A stretch of DNA of 64,000 bases from assembly GCF_002855555.1 (NCBI RefSeq), contig NZ_PKRT01000001.1, positions 930,001 through 994,000 on the forward strand. Direction: 5' to 3'. Under the pieces are notes generated by a model. The model had not been told where the DNA came from, searched no databases, and worked only from the letters and a program-made list of their open reading frames with translations. This document shows, in pieces, positions 1-9,041 of this stretch. The translations under genes were made by a program, and so were the position numbers. Numbering within the stretch: the stretch's first letter is position 1; each line of letters starts with the position of its first letter. The stretch comes from Novosphingobium sp. TH158. GTDB taxonomy: Bacteria > Pseudomonadota > Alphaproteobacteria > Sphingomonadales > Sphingomonadaceae.

Positions 1-3000
1 GCTCTGCACAAGCGATTCCTCGAAGCACGAGGCAGAGAACTGGCCCGACGAATCGGAGAAATCGGCCATGACGAAGTCCTTGCCGCGCTTGGTCTTGCGC
101 CGCTGCACCCCTTCCACCATCGCTGCCATGGTTGCCGCCAGCCGCCCGCCACCGGGCACCCCGCTCTGCATCAGGCTGGCATAGGTCCGCGCGCCATTGG
201 CGCTTGCGATGGTGCGCCATTGCTCGACCGGATGGGCGGCGAAATAGAAGCCGAAGTTCTCGCGCTCCTTGGCCATCTGCTCGGCGCGCGTCCACGGCTC
301 GACCTCGGCAAGGCGAACCGCCTGATCGGCATGGTCATCGCCGCCGAACAGCGCCGCCTGCCCCGAATTGCGGCTGCGTTCCGCCTCGTCGGCAATCGCC
401 AGCAGCATATCGGCATTGGCCAGCACCTTGGCCCGGTTGGGCTCAAGCTCGTCAAAGGCCCCGGCGGCGGCGAGCCCTTCCAGCTGGCGACGGTTCATCG
501 AGCCATAGGGCGCGCGGCGGAACAGGTCCTCCAGGCTGGTGAAGCGGCCATTCGCCTCGCGCTCGGCAACGATGGCGTCCATGGCCTTTTCGCCGACATT
601 GCGGATTCCGGCCATGCCATAGCGCACGGCCAGGCCTTCATCGGTTTCATCGACCGAAAATTCGGCCTCGGACCGGTTGATGTCCGGCCCGGCCAGTTCC
701 AGCCCGTTGCGGCGCATATCGTCGACGAACACGGCCAGCTTTTCCGACTGGTGCATGTCGAAGCACATCGAAGCGGCATAGAACTCGTGCGGGTAATGCG
801 TCTTCATCCACGCCGTCTGGTAGGCGAGAAGCGCATAGGCGGCGGCGTGCGACTTGTTGAAGCCATAGCCGGCGAACTTGTCGATCAGGTCGAACAGTTC
901 GTTGGCCTTGGCCTTGTCGATCCCCGACACTTCCTTGCAGCCATCGACGAAGCGCTGGCGCTGGGCATCCATTTCCGCCTGCACCTTCTTGCCCATGGCG
1001 CGGCGCAGCAGGTCGGCATCGCCAAGCGAGTAGCCGGCAAGGATCTGCGCCGCCTGCATCACCTGTTCCTGGTAGACGAAGATGCCGTAGGTTTCGGAAA
1101 GGATGCCGGCCAGCTTCTCGTGCGGGTATTCGATCTGCTCCAGCCCGTTCTTGCGGCGGCCGAACAGCGGGATGTTGTCCATCGGGCCCGGGCGATAGAG
1201 CGAGACGAGCGCGATGATGTCACCGAAATTGGTCGGCTTCACCGCGGCAAGCGTGCGTCGCATGCCTTCCGATTCCAGCTGGAACACGCCCACCGTATCG
1301 CCGCGCTGCAGCAGCTGGTAGACTTCCGCATCTTCCCAGCTGAGCGCGCCCAGATCGATGGTGATGCCGCGCCGGGCCAGGAGATCCACCGCCTTGCGCA
1401 GGACCGAAAGCGTCTTGAGGCCGAGGAAGTCGAACTTGATGAGGCCGGTATCCTCGACATATTTCATGTCGAACTGGGTAACCGGCATGTCCGAGCGCGG
1501 ATCGCGATAGAGCGGGATCAGCTGCGCCAGCGGGCGATCCCCGATCACCACGCCGGCTGCGTGGGTGGAGCTGTTGCGCGGCAGGCCTTCCAGCTGCATC
1601 GCCAGGTCAACAAGGCGCTTCACCTCGTTGTCGTTATCATATTCGCGCCGGAACTCCGCCGCGCCGTTCAGGGCCCGCGGCAGGGGCCAGGGGTCGGTCG
1701 GGTGGTTGGGCACCATCTTGCACAGCCGGTCCACCTGGCCATAGCTCATCTGCAGGATGCGGCCGGTATCGCGCAGCACGGCGCGCGCCTTCATCTTGCC
1801 GAAGGTGATGATCTGCGCCACGTGATCGTGGCCGTATTTCTGCTGCACATAGCGGATCACCTCGCCGCGCCGGGTTTCGCAGAAGTCGATGTCGAAGTCC
1901 GGCATGGAAACGCGTTCCGGGTTGAGGAAGCGTTCGAACAGCAGGCCAAGCTTGAGCGGATCGAGATCGGTGATGGTCAGCGACCAGGCGACCAGCGAGC
2001 CTGCGCCCGATCCGCGCCCCGGCCCCACTGGAATGTCGTTTTCCTTGGCCCACTTGATGAAGTCGGCAACGATCAGGAAGTAGCCGGCAAAGCCCATGCC
2101 GTTGATGACATTGGTTTCGAAATCGAGCCGGTCGAAATAGGCCTGCCGTTCGGCCGGGTCCATTTCGCCATAGGGTTCCAGCCGCTTTTCCAGTCCGCGC
2201 CGCGCGTCCTCCACCAGCATGGCCGCCTCGCCTTCCTTGTCGCCGGCAAGGCTGGGCAGCAGCGCCTTGCGCTTGGGCGGCATGAAGGCGCAGCGCTGGG
2301 CAATGACCAGCGTGTTGGCAAGCCCCTCGGGCAGGTCGGCGAACAGTTCGCGCATCATCGGCTCGCTCTTCACCCAGGCTTCGCGGCTGGATCGCGGGCG
2401 GTCGGCAGCGTCGATGTGGGTCGAATTGGCGATGCACAGCATGGCATCGTGCGCGGCGTAGAAATGCGGCTCGGCATAATTTGCCGGATTGGTCGCGACG
2501 AGCGGCAGGGCGCGGGCATAGGCAAGGTCGATCAGCGCATCCTCGGCCCCTTCCTCCACCTGGTCGTTGCGGCGCGAAATCTCGATGTAGAGACGCCCGG
2601 GGAACAGGCGCTCCAGCCGCTCGCACAGGGCCTCGGCATCGTCCTTGCGCCCGTCTGCCAGCAGGCGGGCCAGCGCCCCTTCCCCGCCGCCGGTCAGGGC
2701 GATCAGGCCTTCGCCATGCCCTTCAAGGTCCGCCATGGTGACATGCGGATCGCGTTCCAGCGGCCGGTCGAGATGGGCGCGGCTGACGAGGTGGCACAGG
2801 TTGTTCCAGCCGGTTTCGTTCTGGGCGAACAGCGCCAGCCAGTCGATCGTCTTGCCATCGCCCCGGCAGACTCCCAGGAACGTGCCGATGATCGGCTGGA
2901 CGCCCTGTTCCTTGCAGGCCGATGCGAAGGACATCGCGCCATAAAGCCCGTTGCGATCGCACATGGCGATGGCGGGGAAGCCGCGCTCTTTCGCCAGCTT

Positions 3001-3087
3001 GGCGATGGCCTTGGGATCGATGGCGCCATCGAGCATCGTGTAGCTGGAAAAGACCCGCAGCGGAACGAAGGGAGCAAAGGACGCCAT
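1..3087 (-). CDS. dnaE: DNA polymerase III alpha subunit (DnaE), C-terminus cut by window edge
   Basis: Replicative polymerase catalytic subunit. The ATG at 3087 opens a frame that stays open for 1029 codons to base 1; the family is about 1150-1180 residues, so the last 130-150 are outside the window. The N-terminus is a PHP domain (RVFSSYTMLDG, then MCDRNGLYGAM). The polymerase signature PDFDIDF sits at residues 396-402, with the two catalytic Asp as in E. coli D401/D403. The visible C-terminal end (FVMADFSDSSGQF) is the start of the OB fold. The PHP domain lacks the usual metal-binding His residues (HxH reads PLRVF), so proofreading must come from a separate DnaQ, as in most proteobacteria. 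It is divergent from the Yip1 gene, with a 144-base gap in which I recognise no feature. Confidence 0.97.
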   Translation of the reverse strand, partial: MASFAPFVPLRVFSSYTMLDGAIDPKAIAKLAKERGFPAIAMCDRNGLYGAMSFASACKEQGVQPIIGTFLGVCRGDGKTIDWLALFAQNETGWNNLCHLVSRAHLDRPLERDPHVTMADLEGHGEGLIALTGGGEGALARLLADGRKDDAEALCERLERLFPGRLYIEISRRNDQVEEGAEDALIDLAYARALPLVATNPANYAEPHFYAAHDAMLCIANSTHIDAADRPRSSREAWVKSEPMMRELFADLPEGLANTLVIAQRCAFMPPKRKALLPSLAGDKEGEAAMLVEDARRGLEKRLEPYGEMDPAERQAYFDRLDFETNVINGMGFAGYFLIVADFIKWAKENDIPVGPGRGSGAGSLVAWSLTITDLDPLKLGLLFERFLNPERVSMPDFDIDFCETRRGEVIRYVQQKYGHDHVAQIITFGKMKARAVLRDTGRILQMSYGQVDRLCKMVPNHPTDPWPLPRALNGAAEFRREYDNDNEVKRLVDLAMQLEGLPRNSSTHAAGVVIGDRPLAQLIPLYRDPRSDMPVTQFDMKYVEDTGLIKFDFLGLKTLSVLRKAVDLLARRGITIDLGALSWEDAEVYQLLQRGDTVGVFQLESEGMRRTLAAVKPTNFGDIIALVSLYRPGPMDNIPLFGRRKNGLEQIEYPHEKLAGILSETYGIFVYQEQVMQAAQILAGYSLGDADLLRRAMGKKVQAEMDAQRQRFVDGCKEVSGIDKAKANELFDLIDKFAGYGFNKSHAAAYALLAYQTAWMKTHYPHEFYAASMCFDMHQSEKLAVFVDDMRRNGLELAGPDINRSEAEFSVDETDEGLAVRYGMAGIRNVGEKAMDAIVAEREANGRFTSLEDLFRRAPYGSMNRRQLEGLAAAGAFDELEPNRAKVLANADMLLAIADEAERSRNSGQAALFGGDDHADQAVRLAEVEPWTRAEQMAKERENFGFYFAAHPVEQWRTIASANGARTYASLMQSGVPGGGRLAATMAAMVEGVQRRKTKRGKDFVMADFSDSSGQFSASCFEESLVQS

Positions 3088-3231
3088 GGTTTCACTATGG
3101 GCCTGCACGCTCCCGGTTCAAGGCGCAGGGAACCAAAGCCTTGGGGAAAAACTTGCATTCGCGGCGCGATGTGTTGTGATGCGCCATCGGCAAGGCCCGC
3201 GGGCCTGCTCCCCTTCAGCGAGGAGACGACG

Positions 3232-3855
3232 ATGAACGACCTGTCCGGAACCCCCAGCAGCGGCAGTTCACTGGTTGCCCGGGCCAAGGCGATCCTGACC
3301 CGGCCCAACGAGGAATGGCCCAGGATCGCGGCCGAAAGCACGAGCATTGCCGAGGTTGCCCGGGGCTATGCCTTGCCGCTCATCCTTATCGGCCCGATCG
3401 CCAGCTTCATCGGCTTGCAGGTTTTCGGGCTGAACCTGGTGTTCACCACCTACCGCCCCAGCCTCGGCGCGGGACTGACCATCGCCATGACCAGCCTGGT
3501 CGGCGCGGTGATCGCGGTTGGCGTGCTGACGCTGGTTGCCGAGCTGCTTGCGCCCCGGTTCGATGGCGTGGCCGACCGGACGGCGGCTTTCAAGCTGGTT
3601 GCCTATTCGATGACCGCCGGTTGGGTGGCAAGCGCGCTCTCCATCATCCCCGCACTTGCCGGTATCGGCGGCCTTCTGGGGCTTTACGGGTTCTACCTGT
3701 TCTATGCCGGGGCAACGCCCATGCTGAAGGTGCCGAAGGACAAGGCGGTGATCTTCACCGTCGTTGCCGTGGTCTGCGCCATCGTGATCAACATCGTGAT
3801 CAATTCGCTGACCGGCGCCCTGCTGCGCCCGCCAACGCCCACGCCTTACCTCTAG
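3232..3855 (+). CDS. Yip1-family integral membrane protein
   Basis: A 207-residue polytopic membrane protein. A short soluble N-terminus (about 50 residues, with an ILTRPNEEWPRIAAE segment typical of bacterial Yip1/YIP1-domain proteins) is followed by about five hydrophobic segments. The function is unknown; relatives are often described as envelope proteins. The start at ATG 3232 follows a GAGGAGACGACG ribosome-binding site. An open frame extends far upstream opposite dnaE, but nothing there resembles a protein. It ends 4 bases before the stop of the convergent glutathione peroxidase gene. Confidence 0.85.
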   Translation: MNDLSGTPSSGSSLVARAKAILTRPNEEWPRIAAESTSIAEVARGYALPLILIGPIASFIGLQVFGLNLVFTTYRPSLGAGLTIAMTSLVGAVIAVGVLTLVAELLAPRFDGVADRTAAFKLVAYSMTAGWVASALSIIPALAGIGGLLGLYGFYLFYAGATPMLKVPKDKAVIFTVVAVVCAIVINIVINSLTGALLRPPTPTPYL

Positions 3856-3859
3856 GAGG

Positions 3860-4339
3860 TCAGAGCAGCGCCTCGATATCGGCGGCAATCGCCGCAGGCT
3901 TGGCCGTGGGCGCATAGCGGCGCACGACCTTGCCATCGCGGCCGATGAGGAACTTGGTGAAGTTCCACTTGATCTTCCTGGTGCCAAACAGGCCCGGAGC
4001 CTCGTCCTTCAGCCAGGTGTAGAGCGGGATTTCCCCCGGCCCGTTCACCTCCACCTTGGCCATCAGCGGAAAGCTGAGGCCGAAGTTGACCTTGCAGAAC
4101 TGGTCGATCTCGTCGGCCGATCCCGGCTCCTGCGCGCCGAACTGGTTGCAGGGAAAGGCGATCACCTCGAACCCGCGCTCGCCATATTTGCGCCACAGCG
4201 CCTCAAGCCCGTCATACTGCGGGGTGAAGCCGCACTTACTGGCGGTGTTGACCACCAGCAGCACCTTGCCCAGCTTGTCGGCCAGGTTCACCTCGGTGCC
4301 GTTGGGCAGGCGGGCGGAGAAATCGGCAATCGTCGTCAT
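3860..4339 (-). CDS. Glutathione peroxidase-family thiol peroxidase
   Basis: A 159-residue cytoplasmic peroxidase that reduces hydroperoxides. The peroxidatic Cys36 lies in [12 protein letters not shown], and the catalytic tetrad partners are Gln70 (CNQFGAQEP) and Trp125/Asn126 (WNFTKFL). A second Cys at position 82 sits where the resolving Cys of thioredoxin-dependent members lies, so thioredoxin may be the reductant. It uses Cys, not selenocysteine. Its ATG overlaps the lolD stop by 4 bases, so it is translated as the last gene of the lolC/E-lolD-gpx unit. Confidence 0.93.
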   Translation of the reverse strand: MTTIADFSARLPNGTEVNLADKLGKVLLVVNTASKCGFTPQYDGLEALWRKYGERGFEVIAFPCNQFGAQEPGSADEIDQFCKVNFGLSFPLMAKVEVNGPGEIPLYTWLKDEAPGLFGTRKIKWNFTKFLIGRDGKVVRRYAPTAKPAAIAADIEALL

Positions 4340-5010
4340 TCGAGCACTCCGTCATGCAGGCGGACAACGCGGTCCATGGCATAGGCCAGCCGCTCGTTAT
4401 GTGTGGCAACAACCGCGGCGCTGCCATGTTCGCGCACCAGCCGGACGAATTCGGCCAGCACCTTGTCCGCCGTGCTTTCATCGAGGTTGCCGGTGGGTTC
4501 GTCAGCCAGCACCAGCGCCGGGCGATTGGCCAGCGCACGGGCCACGGCAACGCGCTGCTGCTCGCCCCCCGAAAGCTTGCTTGGGCGGTGATCGAGCCGC
4601 TCGGCCAGTCCCAGCACGCCAAGCAGTTCCTTCGCCCGCTCCTCGCACTCGGCGCGCGACTTGCCGGCGATCATCTGCGGAATCACAACGTTCTCCAGCG
4701 CCGAGAAATCGGGCAGCAGGTGGTGGAACTGGTAGACGAAGCCAAGGTGATCGCGGCGCAGCGCCGTGCGGGCATCACCATCAAGGGTGGAAGCGTCGTT
4801 GCCGGCGATGGAAATCCGGCCGCCGAAGCCGCCTTCCAGCAGCCCGATTGCCTGCAGCATGGTGGACTTGCCCGAGCCCGACGGGCCCAGCAGGGCAACG
4901 ATTTCGCCCTGCCGCACTTCAAGGTCCACGCCCTTCAGCACGTCGATCCGCACCCCGCCCTGCTCGAAGCTGCGGGTCAGTTTCTCAAGGCGGACAACCG
5001 GTTCATTCAT
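4336..5010 (-). CDS. lolD: Lipoprotein-releasing ABC transporter ATP-binding protein LolD
   Basis: The 224-residue ATPase of the LolCDE complex, which extracts lipoproteins from the inner membrane for delivery to LolA. Walker A is GPSGSGKST, the ABC signature is [15 protein letters not shown], and Walker B is [15 protein letters not shown] chose the ATG at 5010 ([11 protein letters not shown]); the open frame extends 30 codons further but that stretch lies inside the upstream gene and is not conserved-looking. It overlaps the permease gene by 8 bases and the peroxidase gene by 4, giving a tight operon. Confidence 0.95.
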   Translation of the reverse strand: MNEPVVRLEKLTRSFEQGGVRIDVLKGVDLEVRQGEIVALLGPSGSGKSTMLQAIGLLEGGFGGRISIAGNDASTLDGDARTALRRDHLGFVYQFHHLLPDFSALENVVIPQMIAGKSRAECEERAKELLGVLGLAERLDHRPSKLSGGEQQRVAVARALANRPALVLADEPTGNLDESTADKVLAEFVRLVREHGSAAVVATHNERLAYAMDRVVRLHDGVLE

Positions 5011-6262
5011 AGCGCAGCACCTGCACGGGATCGGTGCTCGCCGCGCGATATGCGGGGTAGAGCGTGGCAAGGAAGCTGAGCCCGATGGCCAGCGCGGCAA
5101 TGGCGATGACTTCCATCGGATCGGTCCGGGCGGGAAGCTCGGTCAGGAAGCGGATCTTGGGGTCCCACAGCGATTGCCCGGTCACCAGTTCCAGCCCCTT
5201 CACGATGGGCTGGCGGAAGATCAGGATCAGGAAGCCCAGCACGAGGCCCGAAAGCGCGCCCACCGTGCCGACCACGGTTCCCGCCGTCACGAAGGTACGC
5301 AGCATGGATTTGCGCGTTGCCCCCATGGTGCGCATGATCGCGATATCGCGCGACTTGGTGTGGACCATCATGGCAAGCGAGGAGAGGATGTTGAACGCGG
5401 CGACGAGGACGATCAGCGAAAGCGCGAAGAACATGGCGACACGCTCAACCTGGATCGCCTCGAACAGGCCGGAATTGATCGTCTTCCAGTCCGAGACGAC
5501 CGCCTGCCCTTCCAGCCGGATGGCGACGGGTTCCAGCGTTTCGGCGGCCTTGTCGGCATCCTCGGTCTTCACCTCGATCATGCCGATGGAATCGCCGGTA
5601 AGCAGCAGGGTCTGCGCATCCTGCATCGGCATGACGACAAAGCGCTCGTCATAATCGTAGATGCCGATTTCGAAGATTGCGTCGACCCGGTAGGCAATCT
5701 CGCGCGGGACGGTGCCGAAGGGCGTGGAGCGGCCCTGCGGGTTGATGATGGTGATCGTATCGCCCACCCGAGCGCCGAGGTTTTCGGCCAGACGGGCACC
5801 GATGGCGACGGCACCTGCATCCGGCACCAGCCCGGCCAGGTCGCCATCGACGACCTTGGGCTTGATCTTGGCGATGTCTTCCTGCGTGTTGCCGCGCAGC
5901 AGGATTGCCTCGACCCGTCCGTTGAAGGTGGTGAGCAGCGGCTGCTCGATCAGCGGCGAAGCCTCGGTCACGCCGGGGGTGGCCTTCACCTGCTTGAGCA
6001 CGTCCTGCCAGTTTTCCAGCCGCCCGCCATAGGCCTGGACGATGGCGTGGCCATTAAGCCCGACGATCTTGTCCACCAGTTCGGCGCGAAAGCCGTTCAT
6101 CACGCTCATCACCACGATCAGCAGCGCGACCGAGAGCATGACGACGATGACGCCGATCGAGGCGACCAGCGCGATCATCCGCTCTCCCTTGCCGGGCAGC
6201 ATATAGCGCTTGGCGATCATCCATTCGAAGGGGGAGAGGATCAAGCTGGCACTCTTCTTCAA
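5003..6262 (-). CDS. Lipoprotein-releasing ABC transporter permease, LolC/LolE family
   Basis: A 419-residue inner-membrane permease. It has an N-terminal transmembrane helix after the conserved [10 protein letters not shown], a large MacB-like periplasmic domain (about 60-270), and three C-terminal helices with FtsX-type sequence ([19 protein letters not shown]). Only one LolC/E-type permease is present, as in many alphaproteobacteria where it probably works as a homodimer with LolD. The start is uncertain: the frame begins with TTG at 6262 and the first ATG falls inside the conserved block, so a non-ATG start is needed. It is divergent from purF; the 124-base spacer has no clear promoter that I can defend. 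Confidence 0.92.
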   Translation of the reverse strand: MKKSASLILSPFEWMIAKRYMLPGKGERMIALVASIGVIVVMLSVALLIVVMSVMNGFRAELVDKIVGLNGHAIVQAYGGRLENWQDVLKQVKATPGVTEASPLIEQPLLTTFNGRVEAILLRGNTQEDIAKIKPKVVDGDLAGLVPDAGAVAIGARLAENLGARVGDTITIINPQGRSTPFGTVPREIAYRVDAIFEIGIYDYDERFVVMPMQDAQTLLLTGDSIGMIEVKTEDADKAAETLEPVAIRLEGQAVVSDWKTINSGLFEAIQVERVAMFFALSLIVLVAAFNILSSLAMMVHTKSRDIAIMRTMGATRKSMLRTFVTAGTVVGTVGALSGLVLGFLILIFRQPIVKGLELVTGQSLWDPKIRFLTELPARTDPMEVIAIAALAIGLSFLATLYPAYRAASTDPVQVLRYE

Positions 6263-6386
6263 CGGCGGGGTGTGCGGCGTTTACGGCGCTCGTCCGGCAA
6301 GGGCAATGGCGAAGGGCAAACCATGCTTGCCTTTCCCCTGCAAGCGCGTCAAAGCGGCCCCCAAGCAACGGCTGGCAAGAATCCTC

Positions 6387-7856
6387 ATGAACATTACTCA
6401 CCCGTTTCTCGACGCAGACGGCGACAAGCTGCGCGAAGAGTGCGGCATCTTCGGCGTAATCGGCTCGAAGGATGCCGCTTCGATCGTGGCGCTGGGGCTT
6501 CACGCCCTGCAGCATCGCGGACAGGAGGCCTGCGGCATCGTCAGTGTCGATGGTCCTGACTTCTATGCCCGGCGCGGCCTTGGCCACGTGGCACAGGTAT
6601 TCTCCAGCCCGCAGATCTTTGCAGAGCTGCCCGGCACCATGGCATCGGGCCACGTGCGCTATTCCACAACGGGCGGACAGGGCCTGCGCAACGTGCAGCC
6701 GCTGCACGCCGACCTGGCGCGAGGCTCTTTCTCCATCGCGCACAACGGCAACATTTCCAATGCCATGGCGCTGAAGCGCGAACTGGTGAACAAGGGTTCG
6801 ATCTTCCAGTCGACCAGCGATACCGAGGTGATCATCCACCTGATCGCCACCAGCCGTTACCCCACCCTGCTCGATCGTTTCGTCGATGCCCTGCGCATGG
6901 TCGAAGGCGCCTATTCGCTGATCTGCACCACGCCCAAGCGCATGGTCGCCTGCCGTGACCCGCTGGGCATCCGCCCGCTGGTGATGGGCAAGATGGGTGA
7001 TGCCACGATCTTCGCCAGCGAAACGGTGGCGCTCGACGTGGTCGGCGCGGAATTCGTGCGCGAGGTCGAACCGGGCGAAATCGTCGAAGTCCGCACCGAT
7101 GGCCGCGTCACCAGCCATCGCCCCTTTGGCGATCACAATGCCCGCCCCTGCATTTTCGAGCACGTCTATTTCAGCCGCCCCGATTCGATCAGTGCTGGCC
7201 GCTCGGTCTACGAAGTGCGCAAGGCCATCGGCATGGAGCTGGCCAAGGAATCCCCGGCCGAGGCGGACCTGGTCATTCCCGTGCCTGACAGCGGCGTGCC
7301 GGCTGCCATCGGCTATGCCCAGCAATCGGGCATTCCCTTCGAGCTCGGCATCATCCGCTCGCACTATGTCGGCCGCACCTTCATCCAGCCGGAAGACGGC
7401 GCGCGCCACGCCGATGTGAAGCGCAAGCACAACGCCAACCGGGCGATCATCCAGGGCAAGCGCATCGTGCTGATCGACGATTCGATCGTGCGCGGCACTA
7501 CCTCGATGAAGATCGTGCAGATGATGCGCGATGCCGGTGCGGCCGAAGTGCACATGCGCGTCGCCAGCCCGCCGACGAACAACTCGTGCTTCTACGGCGT
7601 CGATACGCCGGAACGGCACAAGCTGCTCGCCGCGCGGATGGACGTCCAGGGCATGGCCGAATTCATCCATGCCGACAGCCTTGGCTTCGTTTCCATCGAC
7701 GGGCTTTACCGCGCCGTGGGCGAAGCCGGCCGCGATGCCGCCTGCCCGAAGTATTGCGATGCCTGCTTCACCGGCGAATATCCCACCCGCCTGACCGACA
7801 TGGCCGAGAAGGACGGGCCCGACCAGCTCTCGCTGCCGGTAGACAAGGTCGCATGA
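6387..7856 (+). CDS. purF: Amidophosphoribosyltransferase
   Basis: First committed step of de novo purine synthesis: PRPP plus glutamine gives phosphoribosylamine. 489 residues. The mature N-terminal nucleophile Cys follows a short propeptide (EECGIFGVIG); the glutaminase half has GLHALQHRGQEACGI. The PRPP-binding loop VLIDDSIVRGTT is in the C-terminal half, with Cys residues suited to an Fe-S cluster (CPKYCDACFTGEYPT). The start chosen is ATG 6387; the frame is open further upstream but without homology. Its TGA overlaps the ATG of the next gene, so the dehydrogenase is co-translated. Confidence 0.96.
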   Translation: MNITHPFLDADGDKLREECGIFGVIGSKDAASIVALGLHALQHRGQEACGIVSVDGPDFYARRGLGHVAQVFSSPQIFAELPGTMASGHVRYSTTGGQGLRNVQPLHADLARGSFSIAHNGNISNAMALKRELVNKGSIFQSTSDTEVIIHLIATSRYPTLLDRFVDALRMVEGAYSLICTTPKRMVACRDPLGIRPLVMGKMGDATIFASETVALDVVGAEFVREVEPGEIVEVRTDGRVTSHRPFGDHNARPCIFEHVYFSRPDSISAGRSVYEVRKAIGMELAKESPAEADLVIPVPDSGVPAAIGYAQQSGIPFELGIIRSHYVGRTFIQPEDGARHADVKRKHNANRAIIQGKRIVLIDDSIVRGTTSMKIVQMMRDAGAAEVHMRVASPPTNNSCFYGVDTPERHKLLAARMDVQGMAEFIHADSLGFVSIDGLYRAVGEAGRDAACPKYCDACFTGEYPTRLTDMAEKDGPDQLSLPVDKVA

Positions 7857-8569
7857 GCAAGCGGTTCGAGGGGCAGCTCGCGCTCGTCACGGGTTCCAGC
7901 CGGGGCATCGGCGCAGCCACGGCAGAGGCGCTGGCGGCAGAAGGCGCCCACGTAATCCTGACCGGGCGCGACGTGAAGGCGCTGGAAGCGGTCGAGGAAC
8001 GCATCTTCGCAGCGGGCGGCAATGCCACCATCGCCCCGGTCGACCTGACCGAGCCTGACGGCATCGCCCGGCTGGCCACCGCCATTCGCGGGCGCTGGGA
8101 TACGCTGGATATCCTGGTGCTCAACGCCGCCATGCTGCCGCAGCTGATGGCGGTTTCGCAGATCGAGGCGAGCGGTTTCAACAAGGCGCTGACCACCAAT
8201 GTCCTGGCCCAGCAGGCGCTGATCGCCGGCTTCGATCCGATGCTGAAGAAGAGCAAGGACGCGCGGGTGATCGGCATCACCTCCACCGTCGCCACGGCCC
8301 CCCGCGCCTATTGGGGCGCCTATGCCGCCAGCAAGGCCGCGTTTGAGGTTCTGCTCGATTGCTACGGGCAGGAAGTGAAGAATATCAGCAACATCCGCGT
8401 TGCCATTGTCAACCCGGGCGCCACCCGCACGGCCATGCGCGCCAAGGCCTATCCGGGTGAGGACCCCAACACGGTCAAGCTGCCCGAAGTGGTCGCCGCA
8501 CACCTGGTTGACCTGCTTGGTAAACAGTTTCCCACCTGCGCCCGCGAATCCGTTAACGCTGCTCAATAA
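7853..8569 (+). CDS. Short-chain dehydrogenase/reductase (SDR)
   Basis: A 238-residue NAD(P)-dependent oxidoreductase of unknown substrate. Cofactor motif TGSSRGIG is near the N-terminus, NAAM follows, the catalytic Ser lies in GITSTVA, and YAASK carries the Tyr-Lys pair. The C-terminal substrate loop holds NPGATRTAMRAKAYPGEDP. The ATG overlaps the purF stop by 4 bases; this purF-SDR pairing suggests co-expression, not a shared pathway. E. coli YciK-type SDRs are the closest family I can suggest. Confidence 0.9.
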   Translation: MSKRFEGQLALVTGSSRGIGAATAEALAAEGAHVILTGRDVKALEAVEERIFAAGGNATIAPVDLTEPDGIARLATAIRGRWDTLDILVLNAAMLPQLMAVSQIEASGFNKALTTNVLAQQALIAGFDPMLKKSKDARVIGITSTVATAPRAYWGAYAASKAAFEVLLDCYGQEVKNISNIRVAIVNPGATRTAMRAKAYPGEDPNTVKLPEVVAAHLVDLLGKQFPTCARESVNAAQ

Positions 8570-8684
8570 TCTCCCGGCAACCGCACTCAGGGATAATCCC
8601 TAAAGCGTTCGCTGGGGGGTCGCGTACGCTTGTGGCCGGGTTTTCCGCATGGGAATCCGGCGCTTAACGAGCCGGAGCAAGCAA

Positions 8685-9041
8685 ATGACCACGGACTATC
8701 TCGCGCCAGACCGCTATCATATCGCATCGCAGGAAGATCGCTGCGCCCCGCGCACGCGCATCCAGATTCCGGGGTCGTTCCGGGCATCGGGCATGCGCAG
8801 CTTCAGCACGGTGGTGCATGACCTTTCGCTCGGCGGCTTCTGCTGCTCGGCCATCAACCGCCTGCATGCCGGATCGCTGTGCTGGCTCACCCTTCCCGGG
8901 CTCGAGGCCCTGCCCGCGCAGGTCGTGTGGTGGGACAACAGCCTTGCCGGCTGCGCTTTCGAAAACCTGCTGAGCCCGATCGTCCACGACAACATCCTCG
9001 CCCGGTGGCGGGGGGATTCGGTCTATCGGCCCATCCTGTAA
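8685..9041 (+). CDS. PilZ-domain protein
   Basis: A 118-residue single-domain protein that probably binds cyclic di-GMP. It has an RCAPR motif (RxxxR type) followed by the DLSLGGF box (D/NxSxxG). The start at ATG 8685 follows GGAG in GCCGGAGCAAGCAA; an in-frame ATG 12 codons upstream is less well placed. In alphaproteobacteria such stand-alone PilZ proteins link c-di-GMP to motility or envelope functions; the target here is unknown. Its 3' end overlaps the convergent photolyase gene by 19 bases. Confidence 0.85.
   Translation: MTTDYLAPDRYHIASQEDRCAPRTRIQIPGSFRASGMRSFSTVVHDLSLGGFCCSAINRLHAGSLCWLTLPGLEALPAQVVWWDNSLAGCAFENLLSPIVHDNILARWRGDSVYRPIL

Noticed and set aside
220..3231. Very long open frame on the plus strand opposite dnaE
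   Set aside because: It is the antisense frame of a GC-rich gene; residue composition (His/Arg/Gly-rich, no domain) and full overlap with dnaE identify it as a shadow. Only its last 207 codons are a real gene (Yip1).
6310..6345. GGCAA / TTGCC repeat before purF as a PurR-like site
   Set aside because: Arms are only five bases and alphaproteobacteria lack the enteric PurR; not supported.
8589..8601. AGGGATAATCCCT palindrome upstream of the PilZ gene
   Set aside because: Short arms; no matching promoter boxes around it. Noted only.
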